Below, one piece after another: positions 34,263 through 42,256 of a stretch of DNA of 42,930 bases. This DNA comes from Candidatus Zhuqueibacterota bacterium (GTDB lineage: Bacteria > Zhuqueibacterota > Zhuqueibacteria > Zhuqueibacterales > Zhuqueibacteraceae), in assembly GCA_022616415.1 (NCBI GenBank), contig JAKEEU010000052.1:1-42930 (forward strand), written 5' to 3'. The stretch's first letter is position 1. Each line of letters opens with the position of its first letter. The translations under genes and the position numbers were made by a program. The notes under the pieces are model-generated. The model did not search any database, was not told the DNA's origin, and saw nothing but the letters and a program-made list of their open reading frames with translations.

Positions 34263-36932
34263 ATGCCCCCAACTTACCACATTGTTTCGCATACCCATTG
34301 GGATCGCGAATGGTATTTGAGCTTCGAGCAATTTCGCGCCATGCTCGTCCGCATGGTGGATGATCTTTTGGATTTGCTGGCGCGCGATCCCGAGTACAAG
34401 TGTTTCACGCTCGATGGACAGACGATTGTATTGGAAGACTATTTGGCCATCAAGCCGGAGCGGGCCGAAGAGATTCGGCGTTTGGTGGCGCAAGGCCGTT
34501 TGCTCATCGGGCCGTGGTATATTTTGCCGGATGAATTTTTGGTCAGCGCGGAAGCCACGATTCGGAATCTTTTGTTTGGGCGGCGCATCTCGCAGCAGTT
34601 TGGAACGGAGATGAAAGTCGGCTACATTCCGGATTCGTTCGGGCACATTGCGATGATGCCGGCGATTCTGAAGGGTTTTGATATTGACAACGCCGTGCTC
34701 TATCGCGGCTTCGGTGGCGAGCCGGAGCAAAAGACTTCGGAGTATTGGTGGAAAGCGCCGGACGGCACGCGCAGTTTGATGATTCACTTCTTCCGTCATG
34801 GCTACAGTGCCGGCTATTTTCATCAGGAAACGCCCGAGCAGATTATGCAGCGATTTGCTGAGATCAAAAACGAGCTGGATGCCCGCGCCACGACTTCGCA
34901 GCGGTTGTTGATGAACGGCGGCGATCATCATTGGCCCGATCCTAAGCTGCCGCAGACGCTCGATTTTCTGCGGAGCAACTTTGATGGAGATTTTCTCCAC
35001 AGCACGCTGCCGGCTTATCTCGAGGCGGTGAAAAGCGAAGTCAATGGCTTGCCGGAGGTCACGGGTGAGCTGCGCTTCGGCTATCGTTATGCCTTTGTCG
35101 TGCTCGGCGGCGTTTATTCGAGCCGGATTTATCTCAAGCAGGAGAACTGGCGGTGCCAAACCTTGCTCGAGCGTTACACGGAGCCGCTCAACGTTTTTGC
35201 CATGACCAAAGGCATGCGCTCGCAAACGCCACTCATTCGCCAGGCTTGGAAAAATTTGCTGCAAAACCATCCGCACGACAGCATCTGCGGCTGCAGCATC
35301 GACAGCGTACATCGCGAGATGATGACGCGCTTCAAAGCGGTCAAAGAAATCGGCGGCTCGGTGATTGAAACTTGTCTCAATCATCTCATTCCGTATGACG
35401 ATCTCGCTTATCGTGATGATCGGTACGTTTTCTTTTTCAATCCTTCACCCTTTGCGCGCAGTGAAGTTGCGGAAGCGCAGATCAATTTCTATTTGCAGGA
35501 CATTGTGGTGGGCTTGAATCCCGATGTGAAAGTCGCGCCGAGGCTGCCGCCGATTTCCGGTTTTGTTTTGTTGGATGGCGATGGAAAAGAAGTGCCTTAT
35601 CAGCTTGTCTGGCGCGAAGAAGGTTACGACATTACCTATTCGCCATACAATTATCCCAAGCAAAGTTATGCGGATAAATTTTCCGTGCTCGTCGATATCC
35701 GCGACGTGCCGCCGGTGGGATTCAAAGGACTCGTGATCCAAAAGACGGACCGCTTTCCCAAGTACACTTCAAATCTCAAAACCGGCGGAAATTTCATCGA
35801 AAATGATTATCTTCGCGTCGAAGTCGACGAGCGCGGCGAAGTGACTTTGCAAGACAAAACCAACAGACGCAAATACGCCAAGTTGAATGTGTTCGAGGAC
35901 TCCGGCGACGTGGGTGACGAGTACAACTATTCGTATCCGCCGAAAGATCAGTGGTTCTACTCGAATAAGGGCAAAGCGCGAATCAAGCTGGTTGAAAAAG
36001 GTCCGCTCCGCGCCGCGTTGCAAGTCAAGTTAACCATGAGCATTCCGGAAGCGGCGACATCTGACAAGAAGGCCCGCAGCACCAAACGCGCTAAAATCCC
36101 GATTACGACGACACTGTATCTCACGCCGTATTCCCGCGCTGTCGAGATCGAGACCACTATCGCCAATCACGCTAAAGATCACCGCTTCCGCGTGCTCTTC
36201 CCGTCCGGTATCAAAACCGATCAAGTCTACGCTGACTCGCAGTTTTGTGTTGTAAAACGCCAACAAAAAGAGTACAATTTAAAGGAGTTTACTATCGAGC
36301 ATCCGGCCAAAGTGGCGCCGATGCAGCGCTTTGTGACGGTCAAGGACGATGACAAAGCGCTGACGCTTCTCTCTTACGGTTTGCCGGAATACGAATTAAA
36401 ACTCGACAGCAAAGGCACGCTCGCGCTGACGTTGTTACGGTGTGTCGGTCTGTTGGCTGGTGAAAAACTTATTACACGTCCAGGCGGAAAATCCGGCTGG
36501 CACAACGAAACACCCGAAGCGCAATGCTTGGGCACGCACACGTTCAGATACGCGATCTTCCCGCACCGCGCCAAGGAATTCGAAACGATGGAAAGCATTA
36601 ACGAGCAGTGCGAAAAATTTCACTATCCGTTGCTCGCGTTGCGACGAAAGAACACCGAAGATTTGAAACTGGAAGATTCATTGCTCACGCTTTCGCCGAA
36701 AACCGCCGTGCTCAGCGCTATCAAAGAAAGCGAAGATGCGAAAGCTGCCATTGTGCGATGGTGGAATCCAACGCCATCTAAAATTGTTACTAATTTGAAA
36801 CTGAATACTTCTGTCAAACGCATGGCGCTGGCAAAGTTGAATGAAGAGGCCGTGTCGCTGCTACCGACTGAGCAAAATCAAATCATCGAAACGGGGTCTT
36901 GTGGAATCGCGACGTTAAGAATCGAACAATAA
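34263..36932 (+). CDS. Alpha-mannosidase, glycoside hydrolase family 38
   Basis: An 889-residue retaining, metal-dependent alpha-mannosidase. The zinc-binding start HIVSHTHWDREW (H10, H12, D14) and the nucleophile D124 in GYIPDSFGH are both present. The order of domains, catalytic barrel, three-helix bundle (NHPHDSICGCSIDSVHREM) and C-terminal beta-sandwich, is complete and the length is right. No signal peptide is seen, so it is probably cytoplasmic and trims imported mannosides. An upstream in-frame ATG at 34239 lies inside the octamer array and is unlikely. No ribosome site is visible. Confidence 0.92.
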   Translation: MPPTYHIVSHTHWDREWYLSFEQFRAMLVRMVDDLLDLLARDPEYKCFTLDGQTIVLEDYLAIKPERAEEIRRLVAQGRLLIGPWYILPDEFLVSAEATIRNLLFGRRISQQFGTEMKVGYIPDSFGHIAMMPAILKGFDIDNAVLYRGFGGEPEQKTSEYWWKAPDGTRSLMIHFFRHGYSAGYFHQETPEQIMQRFAEIKNELDARATTSQRLLMNGGDHHWPDPKLPQTLDFLRSNFDGDFLHSTLPAYLEAVKSEVNGLPEVTGELRFGYRYAFVVLGGVYSSRIYLKQENWRCQTLLERYTEPLNVFAMTKGMRSQTPLIRQAWKNLLQNHPHDSICGCSIDSVHREMMTRFKAVKEIGGSVIETCLNHLIPYDDLAYRDDRYVFFFNPSPFARSEVAEAQINFYLQDIVVGLNPDVKVAPRLPPISGFVLLDGDGKEVPYQLVWREEGYDITYSPYNYPKQSYADKFSVLVDIRDVPPVGFKGLVIQKTDRFPKYTSNLKTGGNFIENDYLRVEVDERGEVTLQDKTNRRKYAKLNVFEDSGDVGDEYNYSYPPKDQWFYSNKGKARIKLVEKGPLRAALQVKLTMSIPEAATSDKKARSTKRAKIPITTTLYLTPYSRAVEIETTIANHAKDHRFRVLFPSGIKTDQVYADSQFCVVKRQQKEYNLKEFTIEHPAKVAPMQRFVTVKDDDKALTLLSYGLPEYELKLDSKGTLALTLLRCVGLLAGEKLITRPGGKSGWHNETPEAQCLGTHTFRYAIFPHRAKEFETMESINEQCEKFHYPLLALRRKNTEDLKLEDSLLTLSPKTAVLSAIKESEDAKAAIVRWWNPTPSKIVTNLKLNTSVKRMALAKLNEEAVSLLPTEQNQIIETGSCGIATLRIEQ

Positions 36933-36942
36933 AAAACTGTAT

Positions 36943-37006
36943 GCGGATTTAGCGGATCAAGCGGATTTTAAAGTCTGGTAAATCCGCTTAATCTGTTCAA
37001 TCCGTT
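36943..37006. repeat. Inverted array of 9-bp words (GCGGATTTA / AATCCGCT), copy 1
   Basis: The left arm is GCGGATTTA, GCGGATCAA, GCGGATTTT (36943-36969). The right arm is AAATCCGCT, TAATCTGTT, CAATCCGTT (36980-37006). Both hold a 9-bp period. A 22-base segment of the right arm (36983-37004) is identical to 37482-37503 in the copy after the next gene. Confidence 0.75.
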
Positions 37007-37048
37007 TACCAAAAGCTTTTAAATTCTCATTAACTTTAGGAGGGTGTT

Positions 37049-37441
37049 ATGGGCAAATTGATTTATGAAGACCTAACCTTTAAAATCCGTGGCAGCCTGT
37101 TTAACGTTTACAACACACATGGGCCAGGATTTCGTGAGGAGACTTACAAACAGTCGGTTCTAGTGGATTTTGAGCAAGAAGGGGTGCCTTTTGAAAGAGA
37201 AAAGACATATCCCATCATTTATCGCGGCAAACAGGTTGATGAGTACCGTGTCGATGTGCTCGTCTACGATAAAATCATTTTAGAAGTGAAATCCGTCGCT
37301 GAGTTGCATCCGCGCTTCGAAGCACAGGTTCTGAGCTATTTGAAAGCGACCAAGCTGAAGCTTGGTTTGCTGGTGAACTTCGGCAGCGATGAGCTTATTA
37401 TTCGCAGATTGGTGAATCCACATCTCAAAGAGTATGAGTAA
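37049..37441 (+). CDS. GxxExxY protein
   Basis: A 130-residue small protein of the GxxExxY family; the name-giving motif is at GPGFREETYKQSV. The C-terminal half has YRVDVLVYDKIILEVKS, which fits the PD-(D/E)XK-like D...ExK pattern of this family, so a nuclease-like fold is plausible. Its biological role is not established. A strong AGGAGGG precedes the ATG. The gene is flanked on both sides by copies of the same 9-bp-word inverted array; the second begins at its stop codon. Confidence 0.85.
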   Translation: MGKLIYEDLTFKIRGSLFNVYNTHGPGFREETYKQSVLVDFEQEGVPFEREKTYPIIYRGKQVDEYRVDVLVYDKIILEVKSVAELHPRFEAQVLSYLKATKLKLGLLVNFGSDELIIRRLVNPHLKEYE

Positions 37442-37506
37442 GCGGATCAAGCGGATTGAACAGAAAAAGCCAAAACCAGCTTCCGCTTAATCTGTTCAAT
37501 CCGCTT
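37442..37506. repeat. Inverted array of 9-bp words, copy 2
   Basis: GCGGATCAA and GCGGATTGA (37442-37459) start at the stop codon of the GxxExxY gene. A perfect 16-bp inverted pair (37449-37464 and 37491-37506) closes the hairpin. Confidence 0.75.
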
Positions 37507-37526
37507 ACTAAAAATGAGACTGGAAA

Positions 37527-38747
37527 ATGTATAAGACAATCAGCGTCACCCAAAACCTTGAGCTGCTCGGCAAGTATCGCTACGTCGAGATTCAAATGAT
37601 GGAATTGATGGGAAGCTGGGCGTACACGATCGTCGAACCGGAGGTCAAAATCGGTTTTGGCCGGCAGATGTATCAGGATGCGGTTCATGCCGACATGCTC
37701 GGCAAGCGCTTGCCGGAGCTGAAAGGCCGTTCGGAGCATTTTCATTATATCGCGCCGAGTGATGAATTTGTCAAACTGCTGGAAAAGATTTGGCAGGCGA
37801 ACGATTCCTTGCGCCGCATGGTGGCACTTTATCGCGTGTTAAAACCTGCGTTGGTGGCGGCGTACGAATATCATCTCGAACACGCTGAGCTGCCGGCAGA
37901 TGAACCGACGGCTTACATTCTGCGCAACATTCTGGCGGAAGAGAACGACCATAGCGAATGGGGCGAGACTATCATCAACACGCTGGCGATTTCGCCGGAC
38001 TTGTCGCGATTGGCCGCGCAATGGCAGCAAGAGTTGGAAAACGATCTGTGGGCGGCGGGCGGGATTCGCGGCGAAAGCAAAACCGCGGGCGCGATTTCGT
38101 TTAAAAAGACGCATCCCTACAGCAAACGGCCCACCCGTGATTCGCGCTGGAAAATTATTGAAAACGACGCCGAATTCACTGAAAAGAATTGGTCGTTTGA
38201 TAACGATGACGGCAAGCGCCACTTGTTGCACGATTTGCTGAACAGCGAGTTCATCACCGTCGAACGTATGGGACGAATCATCGCTGACTTTCCCGAAATT
38301 CCCTGGCAAATGAAGATCGACATGGCGCATCAAGCGTGGGATGAAGCGCGGCACGCGGAGATTGTGCAGCGTCGGCTCGAAGAACTTGGCGGACATGTGG
38401 GCATGTTCAGAACGAGCTGCTTCGGTTGGGAGCAGGATGTGAATCGCCCCGATCCGTTGGAGCGTCTCGCGCTTTCCAATATGACCTTCGAAAGTGAAAG
38501 CTGCAAGCATCTGCGCGACTGGATTGCCAAAGCGAAAAAGGCCGGCGATACGCGCTCGGTGCAGTTGCTCGAATTTCTGCTCGCCGATGAAGTGAATCAC
38601 GTTCTGTACGGCACGCATTGGGTGGATGAGCTGACGAAAAATGATCCGGAGCGCCGCAAACGGGTGCTCGCTTATCCCGAAAAGGTGTTGAATGAACATC
38701 ATCCAGTGGGCGTGAAGTTTGAAGAGACCACGTATGAACGGGCCTAA
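37527..38747 (+). CDS. DUF455-like ferritin-fold protein
   Basis: A 406-residue, largely helical cytoplasmic protein of the DUF455 type. Several ExxH di-iron-like motifs are visible: E139-N-D-H142 (AEENDHSEWG), E273-A-R-H276 (WDEARHAEIV) and E355-V-N-H358 (ADEVNHVLYGTHW), which suits a ferritin-like four-helix bundle, probably duplicated. Relatives are distant kin of MiaE-like diiron proteins; no activity is established. The start follows a weak TGGAAA. It stands between the GxxExxY gene and the WD40 gene without clear functional links. Confidence 0.75.
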   Translation: MYKTISVTQNLELLGKYRYVEIQMMELMGSWAYTIVEPEVKIGFGRQMYQDAVHADMLGKRLPELKGRSEHFHYIAPSDEFVKLLEKIWQANDSLRRMVALYRVLKPALVAAYEYHLEHAELPADEPTAYILRNILAEENDHSEWGETIINTLAISPDLSRLAAQWQQELENDLWAAGGIRGESKTAGAISFKKTHPYSKRPTRDSRWKIIENDAEFTEKNWSFDNDDGKRHLLHDLLNSEFITVERMGRIIADFPEIPWQMKIDMAHQAWDEARHAEIVQRRLEELGGHVGMFRTSCFGWEQDVNRPDPLERLALSNMTFESESCKHLRDWIAKAKKAGDTRSVQLLEFLLADEVNHVLYGTHWVDELTKNDPERRKRVLAYPEKVLNEHHPVGVKFEETTYERA

Positions 38748-38821
38748 AAAAGCCTGTGATTATAGTCGCAAGCTCAAAGCAGCAAATCGTTTAAAGACGA
38801 CTGATCTCTGGAGCAATTTAT

Positions 38822-40123
38822 ATGGGCAAACCAAAACATAAAAAAGCGAAAGTGGCTCCTAAGCCAAAACCTGTGTCGCCCCCAATAGAGCTTGAGCAGG
38901 AAGCCCCAACCTTCACTGAAATTGGCGGTTCACCCGTGCCCGGCCTCACTCTGCGCCACGTTCTGCAGGGGTATACAGGTGTGGTAAACCGCATCGCGTG
39001 GTCACCGGATGGTTCATACCTCGCCTCGCCTTCTGAGGATAAAACCATTCGCATTTGGGACGCACGCACTGGGGCGTGTGTGCGTATCTTGCAGAGGCAT
39101 ACTAGCGGAGTCAACAGCGTGGCGTGGTCACCCGATGGTCAGCACCTAGCATCGGCTTCGCATGATAAAACTCTCCGCCTGTGGGACGCGGCCAGCGGCA
39201 AGCATTTGCAAAAGCTGGTAGGGCATACCGATTATGTTAGAAGCGTTTCATGGTCTTCGGATGGTCAGCGCATTGCCTCAACTTCCGATGATCAAACCAT
39301 CCGCCTGTGGGAGGTCGCAAGTGGCAATGCGTTGCAAACACTGGAAGGCCATACCGACTGGGTTTTCAGTGTGACATGGTCGCCGGATGGTCAGCGCATT
39401 GCCTCGGCTTCCGCAGATAAAATCATCCGCCAGTGGGAGACTGCCAGCGGCAAACACTTGCGCACCTTGCAAGGGCATACCGCTGAGGTTTGGAGCATAG
39501 CGTGGTCGCCAGATGGTCAGCGCATCGCCTCGGCTTCCGCGGATAAAACCATCCGCTTGTGGGAAGCCGCCAGCGGCAAGGCATTACAGGTACTGGAGGG
39601 ACATTCAGGATGGGTAGATAGCATTTCCTTTTCCTCTGACGGTCAATGGCTGGCATCAAAAAGCAATAGTAAGACGAATAGGGGAGACAACACCGTCCGC
39701 CTGTGGCGTTGTGACACTTGGGCGTGCGTGGCAATTTTGGATGAACCCGCGTCTGACCATTGGCCTCCCAGTCTCGCCTTTCACCCCCGCCTGCCCATAC
39801 TGGCGACACTTGGAGAAGAAGACACCATCATTCGCATCTGGGAATTGGACGAAGCTCTCTTACTCGGCCAAGCGCAAAAGAGCGTCCACTACACCACCGC
39901 CAAACTCGTCCTTGTCGGCGATTCCGGTGTGGGTAAAACTGGGCTAGGCTGGCGGCTGGCACATGGCGAATTCAAAGAACACGCTTCCACGCACGGCCAG
40001 CAGTTCTGGGCCATTCCGCAACTCGGCCTCAAGCGCCAAGACGGCACCGAATGCGAAGCGGTGCTATGGGATTTGGCGGGCCAGCACGTTTACCGGCAAA
40101 TTCATTCCATACTTTTTAGATAA
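38822..40123 (+). CDS. WD40-GTPase signalling protein, N-terminal part (frameshifted)
   Basis: A 433-residue frame. After a basic lysine-rich start come about seven WD40 blades (residues about 45-345; repeats such as VNSVAWSPDGQHLASAS and TIRLWEAASGK), then a Ras/Roc-like GTPase with P-loop GDSGVGKT (366-373, K372) and the G3 motif WDLAGQ. The frame ends at HSILFR, in the middle of the GTPase fold. The remainder of the fold continues in the next frame from 40116 on. Skipping one T in the run at 40113-40117 would join the frames as HSILLDNVAAALVL. GGAG lies 8 bases before the ATG. See the next entry for the second part. Confidence 0.82.
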   Translation: MGKPKHKKAKVAPKPKPVSPPIELEQEAPTFTEIGGSPVPGLTLRHVLQGYTGVVNRIAWSPDGSYLASPSEDKTIRIWDARTGACVRILQRHTSGVNSVAWSPDGQHLASASHDKTLRLWDAASGKHLQKLVGHTDYVRSVSWSSDGQRIASTSDDQTIRLWEVASGNALQTLEGHTDWVFSVTWSPDGQRIASASADKIIRQWETASGKHLRTLQGHTAEVWSIAWSPDGQRIASASADKTIRLWEAASGKALQVLEGHSGWVDSISFSSDGQWLASKSNSKTNRGDNTVRLWRCDTWACVAILDEPASDHWPPSLAFHPRLPILATLGEEDTIIRIWELDEALLLGQAQKSVHYTTAKLVLVGDSGVGKTGLGWRLAHGEFKEHASTHGQQFWAIPQLGLKRQDGTECEAVLWDLAGQHVYRQIHSILFR

Positions 40124-41606
40124 CGTCGCCGCCGCGCTGGTGCTGGTTGACCCGAGCAATCGGCAAGACCCGCTCAAAGGCGCGCAGTTCTGGCTGGAAC
40201 AACTCAAGGGCAAGGGACAACTGCCGCCAACCGTGCTGGTCGGCGCGCGGGTGGATCGCGGCGCGCCTGCTCTCGCGCAACAAGAACTCGATCAGTTCTG
40301 CCAGCGTTACGGTATTCGTGGCGGCTACATCAGCACCAGCGCCCTGAGCGGCGAAGGGCTGGAGGCTTTGCTGTCCACGCTGAAGGCGCAAATTCCGTGG
40401 GAGCAAATGACGGCCACGGTGACCACCGTCACCTTCAAGCGCATTAAAGACTATGTGCTGGGCCTCAAAGAAAAGCCCGACCGCAAAGGCGTGCTGGTCA
40501 GTCTCGCCGCCCTGCGCGAACAATTGCAAGCAACAGATAAAAATTGGTCTTTCACCGACGCCGAGTTGATGACGGCAGTGGGGCATTTGGAAACGCACGG
40601 CTACGTCGCCATCTTGCGCAGCTCAGCGGGCGAGCAACACATCCTGCTCACGCCCGACCTGCTGGCAAGCCTCGCCGCTTCCATCGTTCTGCTGGCGGAT
40701 AAAAACCCGCGCGAGCTCGGCGCCGTGAGTGAAGCCGAGCTGTTGCAGGGACAATATCCGTTCGATGAGCTTAAAGACTTGGAAAAGCCCGAGCAACAAA
40801 TCCTGCTCGACGCCGCCATTCTGCGCTTCTTGCAGCACAATCTCTGCTTCCGCGAAACCTTCGGCAACGATACGCTGTTGATTTTCCCCGGCCTGATCAA
40901 GCAAAAGCGCCCCTTGCAAGACGACCTCCCGGCCACTGACGACGTCTCCTATGTGGTGCGCGGGCGCGTGGAAAACCTGTATGCCATGCTGGTGGTCTTG
41001 CTCGGCTACACGCCCTCGTTCACTCGCATCAACCAGTGGCAAAATCAGGCGCAATACGAAATGTATCTGTCGCGCATCAAAGGCTTCCGGCGCGGCTGGG
41101 CGACACCTCGGTGTTACCTCAGCCGCCTGCCCGAACAGGCCGAATGGGCCGCAGAACTCATTCACGATCTGAACGACGCAGGCGTGTATGTGGTTGAGCA
41201 AGCCGGCCACGTTCAGCCGGATGATTTCGTGATCGTGCTGGACACGCCGGCCTATCAACAGGCGTTTCAAGCGGCGGCCAAAACGCTGGAGGCCGACGCC
41301 AAACTCATTCGGGCGCGCTGGGAAAAGCGCAGTTTGATTTCCCTCGCGCTGGCGGGCAAAGCCGGTTCGCACGAAATGGAAGATTGCCAGCCCGGCGCTT
41401 TTTGCGATGACACGCACTACATCCCCATCATCGTGCGCGATTGTCTGTGGCAATCTGAGCCTGTGCTCAAAGATTTGCAAGCCCTGCCAACCGATGGCAA
41501 AGCCGTGCTCACATTTTCGGAAGCAACCGGTGATCGAGATAAAGTTTGGATGGAGATTGCGCAAGCCATTGAAAAACGCGCCAGAGAGAAGGCTAAGAAT
41601 AAATGA
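40116..41606 (+). CDS. WD40-GTPase signalling protein, C-terminal part with TIR-like end (frameshifted)
   Basis: About 496 residues continue the GTPase from the break: LDNVAAALVLVDPSN, then VGARVD (G4-like) and STSALSGEGL (G5). A helical and winged-helix, COR-like region follows, then ENLYAMLVVLLGY, typical of bacterial Roco-type proteins. The last 170 residues look TIR-like: PRCYLSRLPEQAEWAAELIHDL, DDFVIVLDTPAYQQAF, YIPIIVRDCLW, LQALPTDGKAV and a final helix. The usual catalytic-glutamate motif of NAD-cleaving TIR domains is not obvious. An ATG at 39963 exists in this frame, but the sequence before 40116 is out of frame with the homologous product. A pseudogene, programmed shift or sequencing error are all possible. 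Confidence 0.75.
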   Translation, partial: LDNVAAALVLVDPSNRQDPLKGAQFWLEQLKGKGQLPPTVLVGARVDRGAPALAQQELDQFCQRYGIRGGYISTSALSGEGLEALLSTLKAQIPWEQMTATVTTVTFKRIKDYVLGLKEKPDRKGVLVSLAALREQLQATDKNWSFTDAELMTAVGHLETHGYVAILRSSAGEQHILLTPDLLASLAASIVLLADKNPRELGAVSEAELLQGQYPFDELKDLEKPEQQILLDAAILRFLQHNLCFRETFGNDTLLIFPGLIKQKRPLQDDLPATDDVSYVVRGRVENLYAMLVVLLGYTPSFTRINQWQNQAQYEMYLSRIKGFRRGWATPRCYLSRLPEQAEWAAELIHDLNDAGVYVVEQAGHVQPDDFVIVLDTPAYQQAFQAAAKTLEADAKLIRARWEKRSLISLALAGKAGSHEMEDCQPGAFCDDTHYIPIIVRDCLWQSEPVLKDLQALPTDGKAVLTFSEATGDRDKVWMEIAQAIEKRAREKAKNK

Positions 41607-41654
41607 GGGTAGCGTAGATATCTTGCCCAATGTTACTAACTTTTAAAGAAAGTC

Positions 41655-41741
41655 ATGACAGAAAAATGGAGGGCATAAAAATATTGACGGCTTTTTAATG
41701 ATACACAATTCCCATATTTCTGTCCTTCATTTTTCTGTCAT
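41655..41741. repeat. Inverted repeat with 14-bp perfect ends
   Basis: ATGACAGAAAAATG (41655-41668) is the exact reverse complement of CATTTTTCTGTCAT (41728-41741). The inner parts are partly complementary as well. It lies in the 202-base gap after the WD40 gene, and no gene is seen in that gap. Confidence 0.65.
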
Positions 41742-41808
41742 TGCTGTTGAGTTGAGCGCTGTATTTTGTGTTTGGAATTTAGCACGCCTTGATTTAAATT
41801 GTCATTGC

Positions 41809-42165
41809 ATGGAACACATTGAACAAATTGCTGAAGCTGCCTTGCAGGGAGATGGACTGATGACCAGAAGCTTGGTGCAAGACTTCTTTCGCAGCCATCC
41901 TCGTTTGTCAGAAGTTTCCAAGCCTACAACCGAAGACAAACGTCTATTAGCCGCTGCGGCTTCACTGCTCGAATTATTTGCCCTCCGGCTGAAGCAGCAA
42001 GCCCCAAACTGGACACGCAGCGTTGGCCCTTTAACTGAACCGATTTTTCTGCTCAAGTCGGCTGCGAGAATGCCACGTCTGCGCGCGCTTTGTGAAACGG
42101 AATCTCCCGAACCATTGCGCAAACGTGGATTTTATGCGCCACCCAATTATCTCGAGTTGGTTTGA
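41809..42165 (+). CDS. Small hypothetical protein
   Basis: A 118-residue protein, start MEHIEQIAEAALQGD; the frame is open further upstream to 41698, but that part runs through an inverted repeat. It is mostly helical (SLVQDFF, RLLAAAASLLELFALRL) and ends in a proline-rich segment with CETESPEPLRKRGFYAPPNYLE. I do not recognise a function. The compact helical layout resembles small adaptor or antitoxin-like proteins, but no partner toxin is seen. No ribosome site is evident. Confidence 0.6.
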   Translation: MEHIEQIAEAALQGDGLMTRSLVQDFFRSHPRLSEVSKPTTEDKRLLAAAASLLELFALRLKQQAPNWTRSVGPLTEPIFLLKSAARMPRLRALCETESPEPLRKRGFYAPPNYLELV

Positions 42166-42256
42166 AATAAGGACTTCGCCTTCGTGGTCCCAGACTTTAT
42201 TAAGCCTTCCTATTGAGAGTGCTTGATAGCACTGCGAATCGACGATCTCCAATCCC

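Noticed and set aside
41809..42165. Antitoxin gene of a toxin-antitoxin pair
   Set aside because: Size and helical character would fit, but the next gene is a membrane-anchored protein and no toxin is recognisable.
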